In this document: in pieces, positions 48,652-57,640 of the stretch
Layout of the letters: the number at the start of each line of letters is the position of its first letter
Numbering within the stretch: position 1 is the stretch's first letter
From: Fidelibacterota bacterium
GTDB lineage: Bacteria > Pseudomonadota > Alphaproteobacteria > Rhodospirillales > Rhodospirillaceae
Length of the DNA stretch: 64,000 bases
Direction: 5' to 3'
Assembly: GCA_947476065.1 (NCBI GenBank)
Contig: CANJPG010000001.1
Span: 33,262 to 97,261, forward strand
The notes under the pieces: model-generated
What the model was told of the DNA's origin: nothing
The model's database searches: none
What the model saw: only the letters and a program-made list of their open reading frames with translations
Program-made: the position numbers and the translations under genes

Positions 48652-50043
48652 TTAATCATGGGGGCTGATCATGTCGTCGGGCTTCACCCAGGCGTCGAAA
48701 TCCGCCGTGCTAACGTAGCCGCTTTTCACCGCGGCCTCTTTCAAGGTCGAGCCCTCGGCATAGGCTTTCTTGGCGATCTCGGCGGATTTGTCATAACCGA
48801 TGTGCGGCGCCAGCGCTGTCACGAGCATCAGCGAGTTCTCCACATGGTGGGCGATGACGGCCTTGTCGGCTTTCAGCCCGTAAATGCAGTGCGTGACAAA
48901 ACTCAGGATCGCATCGCTGAGCAGGCGGATCGCCTGCAGCACGTTGTGAGCAATCACCGGTTTGAAAACGTTCAGCTCCAGATGGCCATGGGAGCCCGCG
49001 ACCGTGACGGCGGTGTGATTGCCCATCACCTGGGCGCAGACCATCGTCAAGGCTTCGGCCTGGGTCGGGTTGACCTTGCCCGGCATGATCGACGAGCCGG
49101 GTTCGTTGGCGGGCAGGATCAATTCGCCGAGGCCCGAGCGCGGGCCCGAAGCCATGAGGCGGATGTCGTTGGCGATTTTCATCAGCGAGACGGCGATGGT
49201 GTTGAGCGCGCCCGACACCTCGACCATGGTGTCGTGGGTGCCCAGGGCTTCGAAGTAATTGACTGGAGGCCAGAAGGCCAGCTCGGTGGATGCGCGCAGT
49301 TCGGCGCAGAATTTATCGGCAAAGCCCTTCTTGGAGTTGAGGCCCGTGCCTACGGCGGTACCGCCCTGCGCCAGGCGCAGCAAACGCGGCAATGTCGCCT
49401 TCAGCCGATCCAAGCCGAAGCCTGCTTGCGCGGCATAGCCTGAAAACTCCTGTCCGAGCGTGAGCGGCGTCGCGTCTTGGAGATGCGTGCGGCCGATCTT
49501 GATGATACCCGCGAAGGCTTCGGCTTTGTTGTCAAGCGCACCTTGCAGTTTCTCCAGGGCCGGCATCAGCGTGCCGGTGACTTGCAAAGCCGTCGCGATG
49601 TGCATCACCGCTGGAAAGCTGTCGTTGGACGACTGCCCACGGTTGACGTGGTCGTTAGGATGGATCGGCGTCTTGCCGCCCTTCTTGCCGGTGAGGATTT
49701 CGTTGGCGCGCCCCGCGATGACCTCGTTGGCATTCATGTTGGTCTGTGTGCCCGAGCCGGTCTGCCAGACCACCAGCGGGAACTCGTCGTCGTGTTTGCC
49801 GTCGGCGACTTCCTGGGCCGCCTGAGCGATGACGTCGGCGATATCCGCCGGCAATTCGCCGAGCGCTTTGTTGGCCAGGGCCGCCGCTTTCTTTTGGGCG
49901 CCGAACCCGCGGATCAGCGCGAGCGGCATACGCTCGCCGCCAATCTTGAAATTCTCCAGGCTGCGCTGGGTCTGCGCCCCCCAGTAGCGGTGGGCGGGAA
50001 CCTCGATGGCCCCCATGGAATCGGTTTCGGTGCGGGTGGACAT
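48652..50043 (-). CDS. fumC: Class II fumarate hydratase FumC
   Basis: A 463-residue iron-independent fumarase converting fumarate to L-malate in the TCA cycle. [16 protein letters not shown] at 95-110, [37 protein letters not shown] and the signature [10 protein letters not shown] at 316-325 are all present. The same strand 660 bp upstream encodes a class I iron-sulfur fumarase, so the organism has both types in one locus, presumably for different iron or oxidative conditions. Confidence 0.97.
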   Translation of the reverse strand: MSTRTETDSMGAIEVPAHRYWGAQTQRSLENFKIGGERMPLALIRGFGAQKKAAALANKALGELPADIADVIAQAAQEVADGKHDDEFPLVVWQTGSGTQTNMNANEVIAGRANEILTGKKGGKTPIHPNDHVNRGQSSNDSFPAVMHIATALQVTGTLMPALEKLQGALDNKAEAFAGIIKIGRTHLQDATPLTLGQEFSGYAAQAGFGLDRLKATLPRLLRLAQGGTAVGTGLNSKKGFADKFCAELRASTELAFWPPVNYFEALGTHDTMVEVSGALNTIAVSLMKIANDIRLMASGPRSGLGELILPANEPGSSIMPGKVNPTQAEALTMVCAQVMGNHTAVTVAGSHGHLELNVFKPVIAHNVLQAIRLLSDAILSFVTHCIYGLKADKAVIAHHVENSLMLVTALAPHIGYDKSAEIAKKAYAEGSTLKEAAVKSGYVSTADFDAWVKPDDMISPHD

Positions 50044-50073
50044 AGCGCCCCTCTGACAAACTGGGCTGGAAGA

Positions 50074-50709
50074 TTAAGGCGTCAAGCCTGCGAGGAATTT
50101 GCCCGCCGCGTCAAGGGCAGCGGTTAGATTTTGATCGTGGGTGAGGCCAGAGGTCTTGCGCGGCTTCAAGTCATGGTCGCCGTCCTCGGCCCAGTGAAGG
50201 CGGATTTTCTTGGACAATTTGAGCGCCGACACGGCTTCCCGGTCACCCATGGGGTCGCGGGTCCCCTGACATATAACTGTAGGGGTTTTGAGGGTGAGCA
50301 GGTGTTCGGTGCGGGGTTTGTCCTTCCGGCCCGCGCCGTAGAACGGATACCCGAGGCACAAGAGCCCGCGCACCTTGGCCTCATCGGCAATCAGGCTGGC
50401 CATACGCCCGCCCATGGACTTGCCGCCGATGACGAGGCGGTCCGCGCCGATCTCCGTGATCACCGCGCGCCAGGTATCCAGCAGGATCGGCTGCCGGTCC
50501 GGCGGCTTGCGTTTGCCGTCGCCTCCCTCTTTTGGGCGGCGGGCCGCCATGTAGGGAAACTCGAAGCGTGCGATGCGAAAGCCCTTGTCCGCCAAACCTT
50601 CGGCAAAGAAGGTCATGAACGACGTGTCCATCGGCGCGCCGGCGCCGTGGGCGAGGGCGATGGTGAGAGGTGCGGCTTTCGGGCCGTTCCAGAGGAGCTT
50701 AAGACTCAA
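50074..50709 (-). CDS. Small alpha/beta hydrolase of the dienelactone/KANL3-Tex30 type
   Basis: A 211-residue alpha/beta hydrolase-like protein. [18 protein letters not shown] is the oxyanion region, [17 protein letters not shown] the nucleophile elbow (Ser in KSMGG), RDPMGDRE carries the likely acid, and [11 protein letters not shown] the histidine. The family (KANL3/Tex30-like) has no established substrate. The start is called as TTG at 50709, because it overlaps the fumA stop as TTGA and the domain begins directly after it. A longer frame would run into fumA. It is translationally coupled to fumA. Confidence 0.82.
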   Translation of the reverse strand: MSLKLLWNGPKAAPLTIALAHGAGAPMDTSFMTFFAEGLADKGFRIARFEFPYMAARRPKEGGDGKRKPPDRQPILLDTWRAVITEIGADRLVIGGKSMGGRMASLIADEAKVRGLLCLGYPFYGAGRKDKPRTEHLLTLKTPTVICQGTRDPMGDREAVSALKLSKKIRLHWAEDGDHDLKPRKTSGLTHDQNLTAALDAAGKFLAGLTP

Positions 50710-52325
50710 AGCTGCGAAAAGAAGTCGTTGCCCTTGTCGTCCACGACGATGAATGCCGGGAAGTCTAAGACTTCGATCTTCCACACGGCTTCCATGCCCA
50801 GCTCGGGGTACTCAAGCACTTCCACCTTCTTGATGGAATTCTCGGCCAGCAGCGCGGCCGCGCCGCCGATGGAGCCGAGATAGAACCCACCGTGTTTTTT
50901 GCAGGCTTCGGTGACGGCTTTGGAGCGGTTACCTTTGGCCAGCATCACCATGGAGCCGCCGTTGGCCTGGAAAGTGTCGACGTAAGAATCCATGCGTCCG
51001 GCTGTGGTGGGACCAAACGCGCCCGAGGCGTAACCTTTGGGCGTCTTGGCGGGGCCGGCGTAATACACGGGGTACTGTTTGATGTAGTCGGGCAGACCTT
51101 CACCGCGATCGATTCGCTCCTGCAATTTGGCGTGAGCGATGTCGCGGGCCACGACCATCGGGCCGCTCAGCGACACGCGGGTCTTGGTCGGATACTTGCT
51201 AAGGATCTCGCGGATTTCGTTCATCGGCTTGTTGAGGTCGATCTTGACCACGTCGCCCGAGAGCTTCTCGCTCTTGATGTCGGGCATGTACTGGGCGGGA
51301 TTGGTCTCCAGCTGTTCGACGTAGATGCCGTCGCGGCTGATCTTGCCGAGCACCTGGCGGTCAGCGGAGCAAGACACGCCGATGCCGACGGGCACCGAAG
51401 CGCCGTGGCGCGGCAGACGGATGACACGCACATCGTGGCAGAAGTATTTGCCACCGAACTGCGCGCCGATGCCGATGGTGCGGGTCATGGCGAGCACTTC
51501 CTGCTCCATGGCCACGTCGCGAAACGCCTGGCCGCTGGTGCCGCCCTTGGTCGGCAGGCCGTCGAGGTAGCGCGAGGAGGCGAGCTTTACGGTCTTCAGC
51601 GTCATCTCCGCCGACAGGCCGCCGATGACTATGGCCAGATGATAGGGCGGGCAGGCGGAGGTGCCGAGGCTTTTGACTTCCTCTTCCAGGAATTTCTTGA
51701 GGCCCGCCGGATTGAGCACGGCCTTGGTCTTTTGAAACAGATAGGCCTTGTTGGCCGAGCCGCCGCCCTTGGCCATGAACATGAACTTGTAGCTATCACC
51801 CGGCACCGCGAACAGGTCGAGCTGTGCGGGCAGGTTATTGCCGGTGTTTTTTTCCTCGAACAATGACGTCGGCGACATCTGCGAGTAGCGCAGGTTGAGC
51901 TTGTTGTAAGCCTCGGCCACGCCTTCAGTGATGGCCTGGCTGTCGTCGCCGTTGACCCAAACCTGCTGGCCTTTTTTGCCCATGACAATCGCCGTGCCGG
52001 TGTCCTGGCACATGGGCAGCACGAAGCCCGCCGAGATATTGGCATTCTTCAAAAGCTCGAGGGCCACGAAGCGGTCGTTGGGCGAGGCATCCGGGTCTTC
52101 CATGATGGCGCGCAGCTGGGCGAGGTGACCGGGGCGCAGAAGGTGCGAAAGATCGCGGAAGGCCTCGGCCGTCAATTTCGTAATGGCCGAAGGTTCTACG
52201 ACGATGATGTCCTGGCCACGAAACTTGTCCACCATCACCCCGTCGCCCGAAATCTTGCGGTAGGGCGTGGTGTCTTTGGCCAGAGGGAAGATTTCGGCGA
52301 AGGCTGCGTCCAACATGAGCGGCAT
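50706..52325 (-). CDS. fumA: Class I fumarate hydratase (4Fe-4S)
   Basis: A 539-residue homodimeric iron-sulfur fumarase. The three cluster cysteines are Cys106 in MCQDTGTA, Cys225 in SACPPYH and Cys319 in GVSCSADR, which correspond closely in spacing to the E. coli FumA cysteines. The C-terminal beta domain has [32 protein letters not shown]. This class is oxygen-sensitive and iron-dependent, in contrast to the nearby FumC. The gene is followed, with a 4-bp overlap, by a small hydrolase. Confidence 0.96.
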   Translation of the reverse strand: MPLMLDAAFAEIFPLAKDTTPYRKISGDGVMVDKFRGQDIIVVEPSAITKLTAEAFRDLSHLLRPGHLAQLRAIMEDPDASPNDRFVALELLKNANISAGFVLPMCQDTGTAIVMGKKGQQVWVNGDDSQAITEGVAEAYNKLNLRYSQMSPTSLFEEKNTGNNLPAQLDLFAVPGDSYKFMFMAKGGGSANKAYLFQKTKAVLNPAGLKKFLEEEVKSLGTSACPPYHLAIVIGGLSAEMTLKTVKLASSRYLDGLPTKGGTSGQAFRDVAMEQEVLAMTRTIGIGAQFGGKYFCHDVRVIRLPRHGASVPVGIGVSCSADRQVLGKISRDGIYVEQLETNPAQYMPDIKSEKLSGDVVKIDLNKPMNEIREILSKYPTKTRVSLSGPMVVARDIAHAKLQERIDRGEGLPDYIKQYPVYYAGPAKTPKGYASGAFGPTTAGRMDSYVDTFQANGGSMVMLAKGNRSKAVTEACKKHGGFYLGSIGGAAALLAENSIKKVEVLEYPELGMEAVWKIEVLDFPAFIVVDDKGNDFFSQL

Positions 52326-52369
52326 CCGTAAGTTGCTTCTAATAGGGAATATGAAGTGACGCCGGGCGC

Positions 52370-52951
52370 CTACTTCTTGCGAAAGGCGTCCAGGGTGACG
52401 ACTTTGCCGGTGTCATCGTCCTCGCTGGCGGACTTCACGGCGGCGAGCGGCGCGCTGGGCGTTGTGCTCTTGCGTCCGCCCTTCAGGCGTTGCGAGACCT
52501 TGGCGGAATCGACCGGCAGCACGTCGTTGATCGGTGGGTCGTCCGCATCGTCATTCTCGGCGTCGGCGTCCTCGTCGGCGCCGGAGCGCTCTTCGAATTC
52601 GACATGGAATTGCAGGCCGAACTTGGCGTGCGGATCGGCAAAGGCCGTGACCGCGGCGAAGGGAATGATGAGCCGCTGGCTGACACTGTTGAAGCTAAGC
52701 GTGATCTCGAAGTGGTCTTCGTAAACCTGCAGGTCCCAGAACTGGTGCTGCAGGACGATGGTCATTTCATTGGGGTGCAGCGCCTTGAGGCTGGCCGAGA
52801 TCTGCACATCAGGGGCTGTGGTGTCGAAGGTAATGTAGAAATGGTGCTGGCCCGGCAGGCCCTGCGCCGCGGTGATGCGCAGCGCCTGGCGCAACACGCC
52901 GCGCAGCGCGTCTTCGACCATGCGTTCGTAGCTGAGTGTCGTGATGTCCAT
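52370..52951 (-). CDS. sspB: ClpXP adaptor SspB (alphaproteobacterial type)
   Basis: A 193-residue SspB, the adaptor that delivers ssrA-tagged proteins to ClpXP. The folded domain occupies about residues 1-130 ([72 protein letters not shown]). A long acidic linker ([14 protein letters not shown]) then leads to a C-terminal [12 protein letters not shown], which matches the ClpX-binding tail of alpha SspB. The start at 52951 fits the family. It lies about 180 bp downstream of the tmRNA gene on the same strand, which supplies the tag it recognises. Confidence 0.93.
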   Translation of the reverse strand: MDITTLSYERMVEDALRGVLRQALRITAAQGLPGQHHFYITFDTTAPDVQISASLKALHPNEMTIVLQHQFWDLQVYEDHFEITLSFNSVSQRLIIPFAAVTAFADPHAKFGLQFHVEFEERSGADEDADAENDDADDPPINDVLPVDSAKVSQRLKGGRKSTTPSAPLAAVKSASEDDDTGKVVTLDAFRKK

Positions 52952-53129
52952 ACCGCAAATATCTTCAATACTTCGTGGCGCCGCGTACTGTCGGCGCCGG
53001 GTGCGCGCGTGCAATGAGCTGATGGGCGTATTCTCCCCGGGACGGGCGAAAGGTTCAATGGCTTTTACGGTTGCCGACCCGGGAGGGTAAACGGCCTTAC
53101 ACCGCAGTGCATCCGCCAGAACTTGCGAG

Positions 53130-53455
53130 AGAGTGGGGGGCTTCTGTTGCCCGGTGCCCCCCGAACCGCGTCTTGGACGTATATTACCTAGCGGCCGTTA
53201 GGCTGCGAGGCGGACGTCCGAAACGAGTGCAACGTTGTCGTTGGCACTTTTAGATATGACCCGATAACGGTGGTATCATGCCGGGAACAACTACTGTCTT
53301 TATTACGCACGTCGAGCCTAATTCGCCCCCGTAAACCCCGGCCGGAATCCAAAGATTCAGGCCGGGAAAATTGGTGGAGGCGCCGGGTACTGCCCCCGGG
53401 TCCGTTACGTCTATGCCACAGCAGGTTTAGCGCCATAGCCGCTTGCGCGGCATTC
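53130..53455 (-). ncRNA. ssrA: Circularly permuted two-piece tmRNA gene
   Basis: The transcript order is acceptor piece, spacer, coding piece. The acceptor piece (about 53455 to 53372) ends with a T-arm CCGGG-GGCAGTA-CCCGG (53399-53383), acceptor strand CGCCTCC (53382-53376), A and CCA. A 41-base spacer with its own hairpin follows (53371-53331). The coding piece starts at 53330 with GGGGGCG, which pairs with the acceptor strand and gives a G3-U70 pair, the alanine identity element; GGCTCGACGTG follows, like the conserved tmRNA start. A tag ORF and a GGGGGGC/GCCCCCC hairpin (53135-53162) come next. The inner ends are firm, the outer ends estimated. A TATATT hexamer near 53456-53461 may be the promoter -10. 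Confidence 0.92.
53198..53245 (-). other. tmRNA tag reading frame (ANDNVALVSDVRLAA)
   Basis: The coding piece of the tmRNA holds GCC AAC GAC AAC at the resume point, and the frame closes with GCA GCC TAA. It encodes ANDNVALVSDVRLAA; with the alanine carried by tmRNA the full tag is 16 residues, starting AANDN and ending LAA. The AANDN start fits SspB recognition and the LAA end fits ClpX recognition. The middle (VALVSDVR) differs from the FAEEFAVAA-type tags I know from Caulobacter and relatives. Confidence 0.88.
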
Positions 53456-53530
53456 GTAATATAGGATGCCTCAGGCGTTTTGGCTACCTACCCACTCCCT
53501 TAGTACCCGGATTGGGTTTATAAGACTCGC

Positions 53531-54325
53531 ATGCAACAATATCTTGATTTGCTCGACCTTGTGCTACGTACGGGCGTTAAAAAGTCGGACCGCACCGGCA
53601 CCGGCACGCTGAGCGTGTTTGGCCACCAGATGCGCTTCGATCTGGCGGCGGGATTCCCGCTGCTGACCACCAAAAAGCTGCACGTCAAATCGATCATCGT
53701 CGAGCTCTTGTGGTTCTTAAGGGGCGATACCAATATCGCCTACCTCAAGGAAAATGGCGTCTCGATCTGGGACGAATGGGCCGACGAAGACGGCGAGCTG
53801 GGACCGGTGTATGGCAAGCAATGGCGCTCGTGGCCTTCGATGGACGGCCGCAAGATCGACCAGATCGACAACGTCGTCACCGCCCTCAAGGTGAACCCCG
53901 ACAGCCGCCGGCATATCGTCAGCGCCTGGAACCCGGCTGAAGTCGATGAAATGGCGCTGCCGCCTTGCCACTGTCTGTTCCAGTTCTATGTCGCCGACGG
54001 CAAGCTGTCGTGCCAGCTCTACCAGCGCAGCGCCGATATTTTCCTCGGTGTGCCCTTCAATATCGGCTCCTACGCCCTGCTGACACTGATGGTGGCCCAG
54101 GTCACAGGGCTGAAGCCGGGCGAATTTATCCACACCCTGGGCGATGCGCATCTGTACTCAAATCATATCGAGCAGGCGCATATCCAGCTGGCCCGTAAGC
54201 CGGGGCCGCTGCCGACGTTGAAGATCAATCCGGCGGTGGGGAATATTTTCGGCTTCACGTACGCCGATTTCACGCTGGAAAACTACACGCCCCAAGCGCA
54301 CATCGCGGCCAAGGTCGCGGTCTAG
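53531..54325 (+). CDS. thyA: Thymidylate synthase ThyA
   Basis: A 264-residue folate-dependent thymidylate synthase making dTMP from dUMP. The catalytic Cys146 is in [12 protein letters not shown], with [13 protein letters not shown] (phosphate-binding Arg), YGKQWRSW, and [20 protein letters not shown] around the dUMP site; the family end is [11 protein letters not shown]. The length equals E. coli ThyA. It is divergent from the tmRNA gene and upstream of folA, which regenerates the tetrahydrofolate it consumes. Confidence 0.98.
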   Translation: MQQYLDLLDLVLRTGVKKSDRTGTGTLSVFGHQMRFDLAAGFPLLTTKKLHVKSIIVELLWFLRGDTNIAYLKENGVSIWDEWADEDGELGPVYGKQWRSWPSMDGRKIDQIDNVVTALKVNPDSRRHIVSAWNPAEVDEMALPPCHCLFQFYVADGKLSCQLYQRSADIFLGVPFNIGSYALLTLMVAQVTGLKPGEFIHTLGDAHLYSNHIEQAHIQLARKPGPLPTLKINPAVGNIFGFTYADFTLENYTPQAHIAAKVAV

Positions 54326-54334
54326 AAACGAAAA

Positions 54335-54359
54335 CGGCGCCGCCTCGCGGGCGGCGCCG
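54335..54359 (-). terminator. GC-rich hairpin between thyA and a convergent small gene
   Basis: CGGCGCCGCC and GGCGGCGCCG form a 10-bp stem. On the minus strand GTTTTCGTTTC follows, so it is an intrinsic terminator for the small secreted-protein gene; for thyA there is no T run. Confidence 0.8.
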
Positions 54360-54376
54360 AATTCAGACGAAGTGAA

Positions 54377-54664
54377 TTACTTCTTTTTGCTCTTGGCCTG
54401 ATACGCAGTCACAACTTCCTTGAACTTGTTCTGCGTCTCGTTGAATTCCTTGTTGATGCAATCGCTGAAGTCGATGAACTTCGTCTGATAGGCATCAAAC
54501 TTTTCGGCCAACGCCGACATGTCCTTGCTGGCAATCGTGCTGCCATCGGTGGCGGCGAGATTCGGCGCTTCCGGCTTCGCGCCGCACTCGGCGGCGAAGG
54601 CGCTGCTGGCACCCATCATGGCGAAAGCGGCGGCGGCGGCGATGATCTTGGTGGTACGACTCAT
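54377..54664 (-). CDS. Small secreted protein of unknown function
   Basis: A 95-residue protein. The first 24 residues are a clear signal peptide (KIIAAAAAFAMMGASSAFAA), leaving a mature polar, helical part of about 70 residues with two cysteines (AECGAKPEAP and FSDCINKEF) that could pair in the periplasm, and a Lys-rich end. GGAGG sits at normal distance from the chosen ATG. I recognise no family. It has a strong intrinsic terminator and stands alone between thyA and folA, on the opposite strand to both. Confidence 0.75.
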   Translation of the reverse strand: MSRTTKIIAAAAAFAMMGASSAFAAECGAKPEAPNLAATDGSTIASKDMSALAEKFDAYQTKFIDFSDCINKEFNETQNKFKEVVTAYQAKSKKK

Positions 54665-54892
54665 GGATATGTCCTCCCTTAGAACCTTGTTTGAAACGCC
54701 AGTATTTAAAAGTATCTGTTGAACTTGGAACGGCTGACTCACCCTCAGCTGTGCGGTAAGTCTAACATACGATTTTCGGGGAAGTCTAATTCCCTTCGCG
54801 CTGATATGTAAGGGTTATCCTGGGAATGTGGTTTTTCAGGGATGCCATTGCGGCGCGGCCATGGCATCGAGACAAAGGGACTTAGTGGAGCT

Positions 54893-55417
54893 ATGCCGGA
54901 AACGCCGCAGAATCCGCCAATAAAAGTGGCTTTCGTCATTGCCCGAGCCGACAACTGCGTCATCGGCCGGGACGGAAAACTGCCGTGGAGCATCCCGGCG
55001 GACCTTCAATATTTTAAGCGGGTGACCCTTGGCAAGCCGGTGATCATGGGGCGCAAGACCTATGACTCCATCGGACGGCCGCTCCCGCGGCGCACCAATA
55101 TTATCGTGACGCGCGATTCCGCTTGGCACGCGGCCGGCGTGCTGACCGCCGTCGATCTGCCGTCGGCCTTCGCACTGGCCTACGAAGAGGCGCACCGAAC
55201 GGGCGTCGATGAAATCGCGGTGATCGGCGGCGCCGAGATTTATCGCCAGACCCTGGACCGGGCCGACCGGATCTACCTGACCGAAGTGCATGCTGCAGTT
55301 GCCGGTGACACCACGCTCGCCCTCGATCTGGCGGATTGGCGCGAGGTCTCGCGCGAGCACCATAAGGCTGCGGGCGATACGCCGGCTTTCAGCTTCGTGG
55401 TTCTCGAAAAGGCCTGA
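54893..55417 (+). CDS. folA: Dihydrofolate reductase
   Basis: A 174-residue DHFR reducing dihydrofolate to tetrahydrofolate with NADPH. Core motifs: VIARADNCVIGRDGKLPWSIPADLQYFKRVTLGKPVIMGRKTYDSIGRPLPRRTNIIVTR, then EIAVIGGAEIYRQTL and IYLTEVHA. The start at 54893 has GGAG very close; the longer frame from 54842 adds non-family residues. It pairs functionally with thyA 570 bp upstream. Four bases after its stop the convergent protease gene ends. Confidence 0.95.
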   Translation: MPETPQNPPIKVAFVIARADNCVIGRDGKLPWSIPADLQYFKRVTLGKPVIMGRKTYDSIGRPLPRRTNIIVTRDSAWHAAGVLTAVDLPSAFALAYEEAHRTGVDEIAVIGGAEIYRQTLDRADRIYLTEVHAAVAGDTTLALDLADWREVSREHHKAAGDTPAFSFVVLEKA

Positions 55418-55420
55418 GCG

Positions 55421-57523
55421 CTATTGGGCCGACAACGTGCAGGCGGTGGTCATGTCGACGGTCACGCCCGCGGCCTGGTTGCTCACCAGATGCTGCATAT
55501 AGCCGGTAAAGCTGGTGTCCGAGCGGATGTTGTAATGGTAGTCGCCCGACGGTGAGATTCCAGCGCCGCTTTCGAGCGAGGAAACAGCCAGCACCAGCTG
55601 GCCGTTGGCCGGAATCGACGACGTCAGGTAGGTGCCCCGGCGCAGGCCGGTCTGAGCGCTGTAAATGCCCAGCGACAGCTGCACAGCCGTGGTGCTGGTG
55701 TTGTAGATCACCACCGCCGACGGGTAGTTGCTTTGCAGCAGCGACGAATGCACGTTCATCAGGGTGTTTTGGCTGTTGGCTGGACTGTCGCAGGTGCTGA
55801 GGTTGGTCAAGGTCCCATCGGTCTTTCGAAAGAGCACGTTCTGAAAGGTGCCGTTGAAGCTCGCGCGCACCGAGACCGAATAATTGATCGGCTTGGTGAA
55901 GGTGGCACTGGCGTTATTCTCGATATCGACCATGGCGAACTGGCGAGAGCTGCGGCCGGGCAGGCTCGGGCTGGTCCAGGTGGCCAGAACCGATCCCGTT
56001 GTGCCGTCGGCCAGGGTGACATCGACGGTGCCCGACGATGTGCCGGTATTGTAGAAGCGCAGGAACGACAGCACGTTGGGCTGCTGTGTGCCGAACACGC
56101 TGGCGACGCGCAAGCCCGCGACCGAACCGGTAGAGGCCGCACCCGGCTTCCAACTCACCCAGCCGCTGACCAGCGATTGGTTCCAGGAATCGTACCAGGG
56201 GCCGCCGGCGGCATCGTCGAGGTCTTCGCCGTAGGACAGCAGCCCCACCACGTAGCGCTGGTTGGTGCCCGGATCGAGATAAAAGAACGGCCCGCCGGAA
56301 TCGCCGCCCGATGCGTCGATCAGGAATTCGCGTACGTGGTAGGGACGCAACTCGTTGAGAGAGTCGGCGGTTTCGTTGCCGAGGTCGGCGTACTGGCCGT
56401 AGACCGTGTTGGTGCCGATTTCCGCGGGATAGCCCGCATCGGTGACCGGCGAGCCGGTGCTGCCGTACATCACCGGCATGAAGGTGCTTGTATAGGTGAA
56501 GGGAGTCTTGAACTCAATGGCGGCGATATCGTGGCGGTAATCGGTGACAAGGTAGGAGTCTTCGCCGGAAATCTTCACCCACTGCGCCGTGGTCTGTAAG
56601 TACTGCACATCGTTCTTGACGCCATAGGGCCGGATCGGCGTGCCGTCGCTGGGCGAGGATTGGGTCTGGCCCGGATAGACGCGGGCTGTGCTGATATAGC
56701 CGCCGCGGCTGTTGCTGTGGATGCAGTGGCCCGCCGTCAGCACGACATAGGCGCTCACAACGACGGCGCTGCAGCGAAAGCTGGCTCCGGTCGGGTAGGT
56801 GACCGAGAGATAGGCCACGGTGTTCCAGGGAAACGTCTGCGTGGGGATGATCTGTTCGCGGTCTTCGACGCCGACGGTCTGCGGTGATTCGTACGCCGCA
56901 GCGGGCGCTGCTTCCGGCGTCAGCAACAGACCGCTGCTGCGCTCGGTCGCGCGCGGGGCGGTGTCGGGGGCGTCAAAGGTTTTGGTGTCGGGCACCGGCG
57001 GAAGATCGCTGGTGGCGGGCCGCTCGCTGGTGCTGGGTGCATTGCCAGATGAAGCGGTGGGCTTACGAACACGCTTAATGGGCTCGGGCTGAACGTTGGC
57101 GGGCTCCGGCGTGGACTCGGCGGGCGCGCGCTGGAGGCTTTCCGCAGCGGATGCCGCCGGCGCGCCAATGGCGAAGGAATTGGTCAGGAATGTCTTAGCT
57201 TCATCGACGTTCAGCTGGCGGGTAGCAGGGCGCATGAGCCCGATGCAAGCCAGCCGCTGCTGATCGCCTGTGCCGACATAATATTCCTGCCACTCGTTGT
57301 AGGTGCCCTTGATGACCTGGCCGATATGGCGTGTCGCGGTGGTGTTAGCCTCGGACACGTCGCTGCAATTATAGGCCGAGAGGTCAGGCAGGTGCGCCGT
57401 CGCTGTGGTCTGCGCCGCTTCAGCAGTGGTGCCAATGCCCAGCAGTGCAAGCGCAACCATGCTCCAGCGGAGAAGCCGGCAAAAAGGCATGGGGACACAG
57501 GCATGGAAATGGGATGGATTCAT
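55421..57523 (-). CDS. Secreted V8-like (trypsin-fold) serine protease, paralog A
   Basis: A 700-residue exported protein. A signal peptide (hydrophobic SMVALALLGIGTTAEA) is followed by a conserved N-terminal module of about 80 residues (RHIGQVIKGTYNEWQEYY, DQQRLACIGLMRP) and a Pro/Ser/Thr linker. The S1-fold protease has His266 in VLTAGHC, Asp332 in YRHDIAAIEF and Ser409 in GGDSGGP, a complete triad of the glutamyl-endopeptidase (V8) layout. The last 230 residues are a beta-rich region I cannot name. The start at 57523 precedes the basic signal-peptide region. It is a tandem paralog of the next gene; the two share all modules. Confidence 0.85.
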   Translation of the reverse strand: MNPSHFHACVPMPFCRLLRWSMVALALLGIGTTAEAAQTTATAHLPDLSAYNCSDVSEANTTATRHIGQVIKGTYNEWQEYYVGTGDQQRLACIGLMRPATRQLNVDEAKTFLTNSFAIGAPAASAAESLQRAPAESTPEPANVQPEPIKRVRKPTASSGNAPSTSERPATSDLPPVPDTKTFDAPDTAPRATERSSGLLLTPEAAPAAAYESPQTVGVEDREQIIPTQTFPWNTVAYLSVTYPTGASFRCSAVVVSAYVVLTAGHCIHSNSRGGYISTARVYPGQTQSSPSDGTPIRPYGVKNDVQYLQTTAQWVKISGEDSYLVTDYRHDIAAIEFKTPFTYTSTFMPVMYGSTGSPVTDAGYPAEIGTNTVYGQYADLGNETADSLNELRPYHVREFLIDASGGDSGGPFFYLDPGTNQRYVVGLLSYGEDLDDAAGGPWYDSWNQSLVSGWVSWKPGAASTGSVAGLRVASVFGTQQPNVLSFLRFYNTGTSSGTVDVTLADGTTGSVLATWTSPSLPGRSSRQFAMVDIENNASATFTKPINYSVSVRASFNGTFQNVLFRKTDGTLTNLSTCDSPANSQNTLMNVHSSLLQSNYPSAVVIYNTSTTAVQLSLGIYSAQTGLRRGTYLTSSIPANGQLVLAVSSLESGAGISPSGDYHYNIRSDTSFTGYMQHLVSNQAAGVTVDMTTACTLSAQ

Positions 57524-57572
57524 GGCCCCTACAAACTCCGTCAATCATCCTTCCCACCACCAGTATAGACGT
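57521..57572 (-). repeat. Upstream element shared by the protease locus, copy 1
   Basis: The start codon and about 50 bp upstream of paralog A (GGGAAGGAT, GACGGAGTTT, GGGCCATG in order on the minus strand) match the sequence at 59980-60031 with few gaps. Its position suggests a promoter/leader that was duplicated together with the gene. Confidence 0.55.
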
Positions 57573-57640
57573 CGTGTGGCTTGTTGGCGATACGGCTGAA
57601 GATTACACGGCTACCAGAAATGCAGGCCTTTCTGGCTTGA

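Noticed and set aside
53372..53399. Possible tRNA 3' half (T-arm plus CCA)
   Set aside because: There is no anticodon arm, and the acceptor strand pairs with the tmRNA coding piece across the spacer, so it belongs to the permuted tmRNA.
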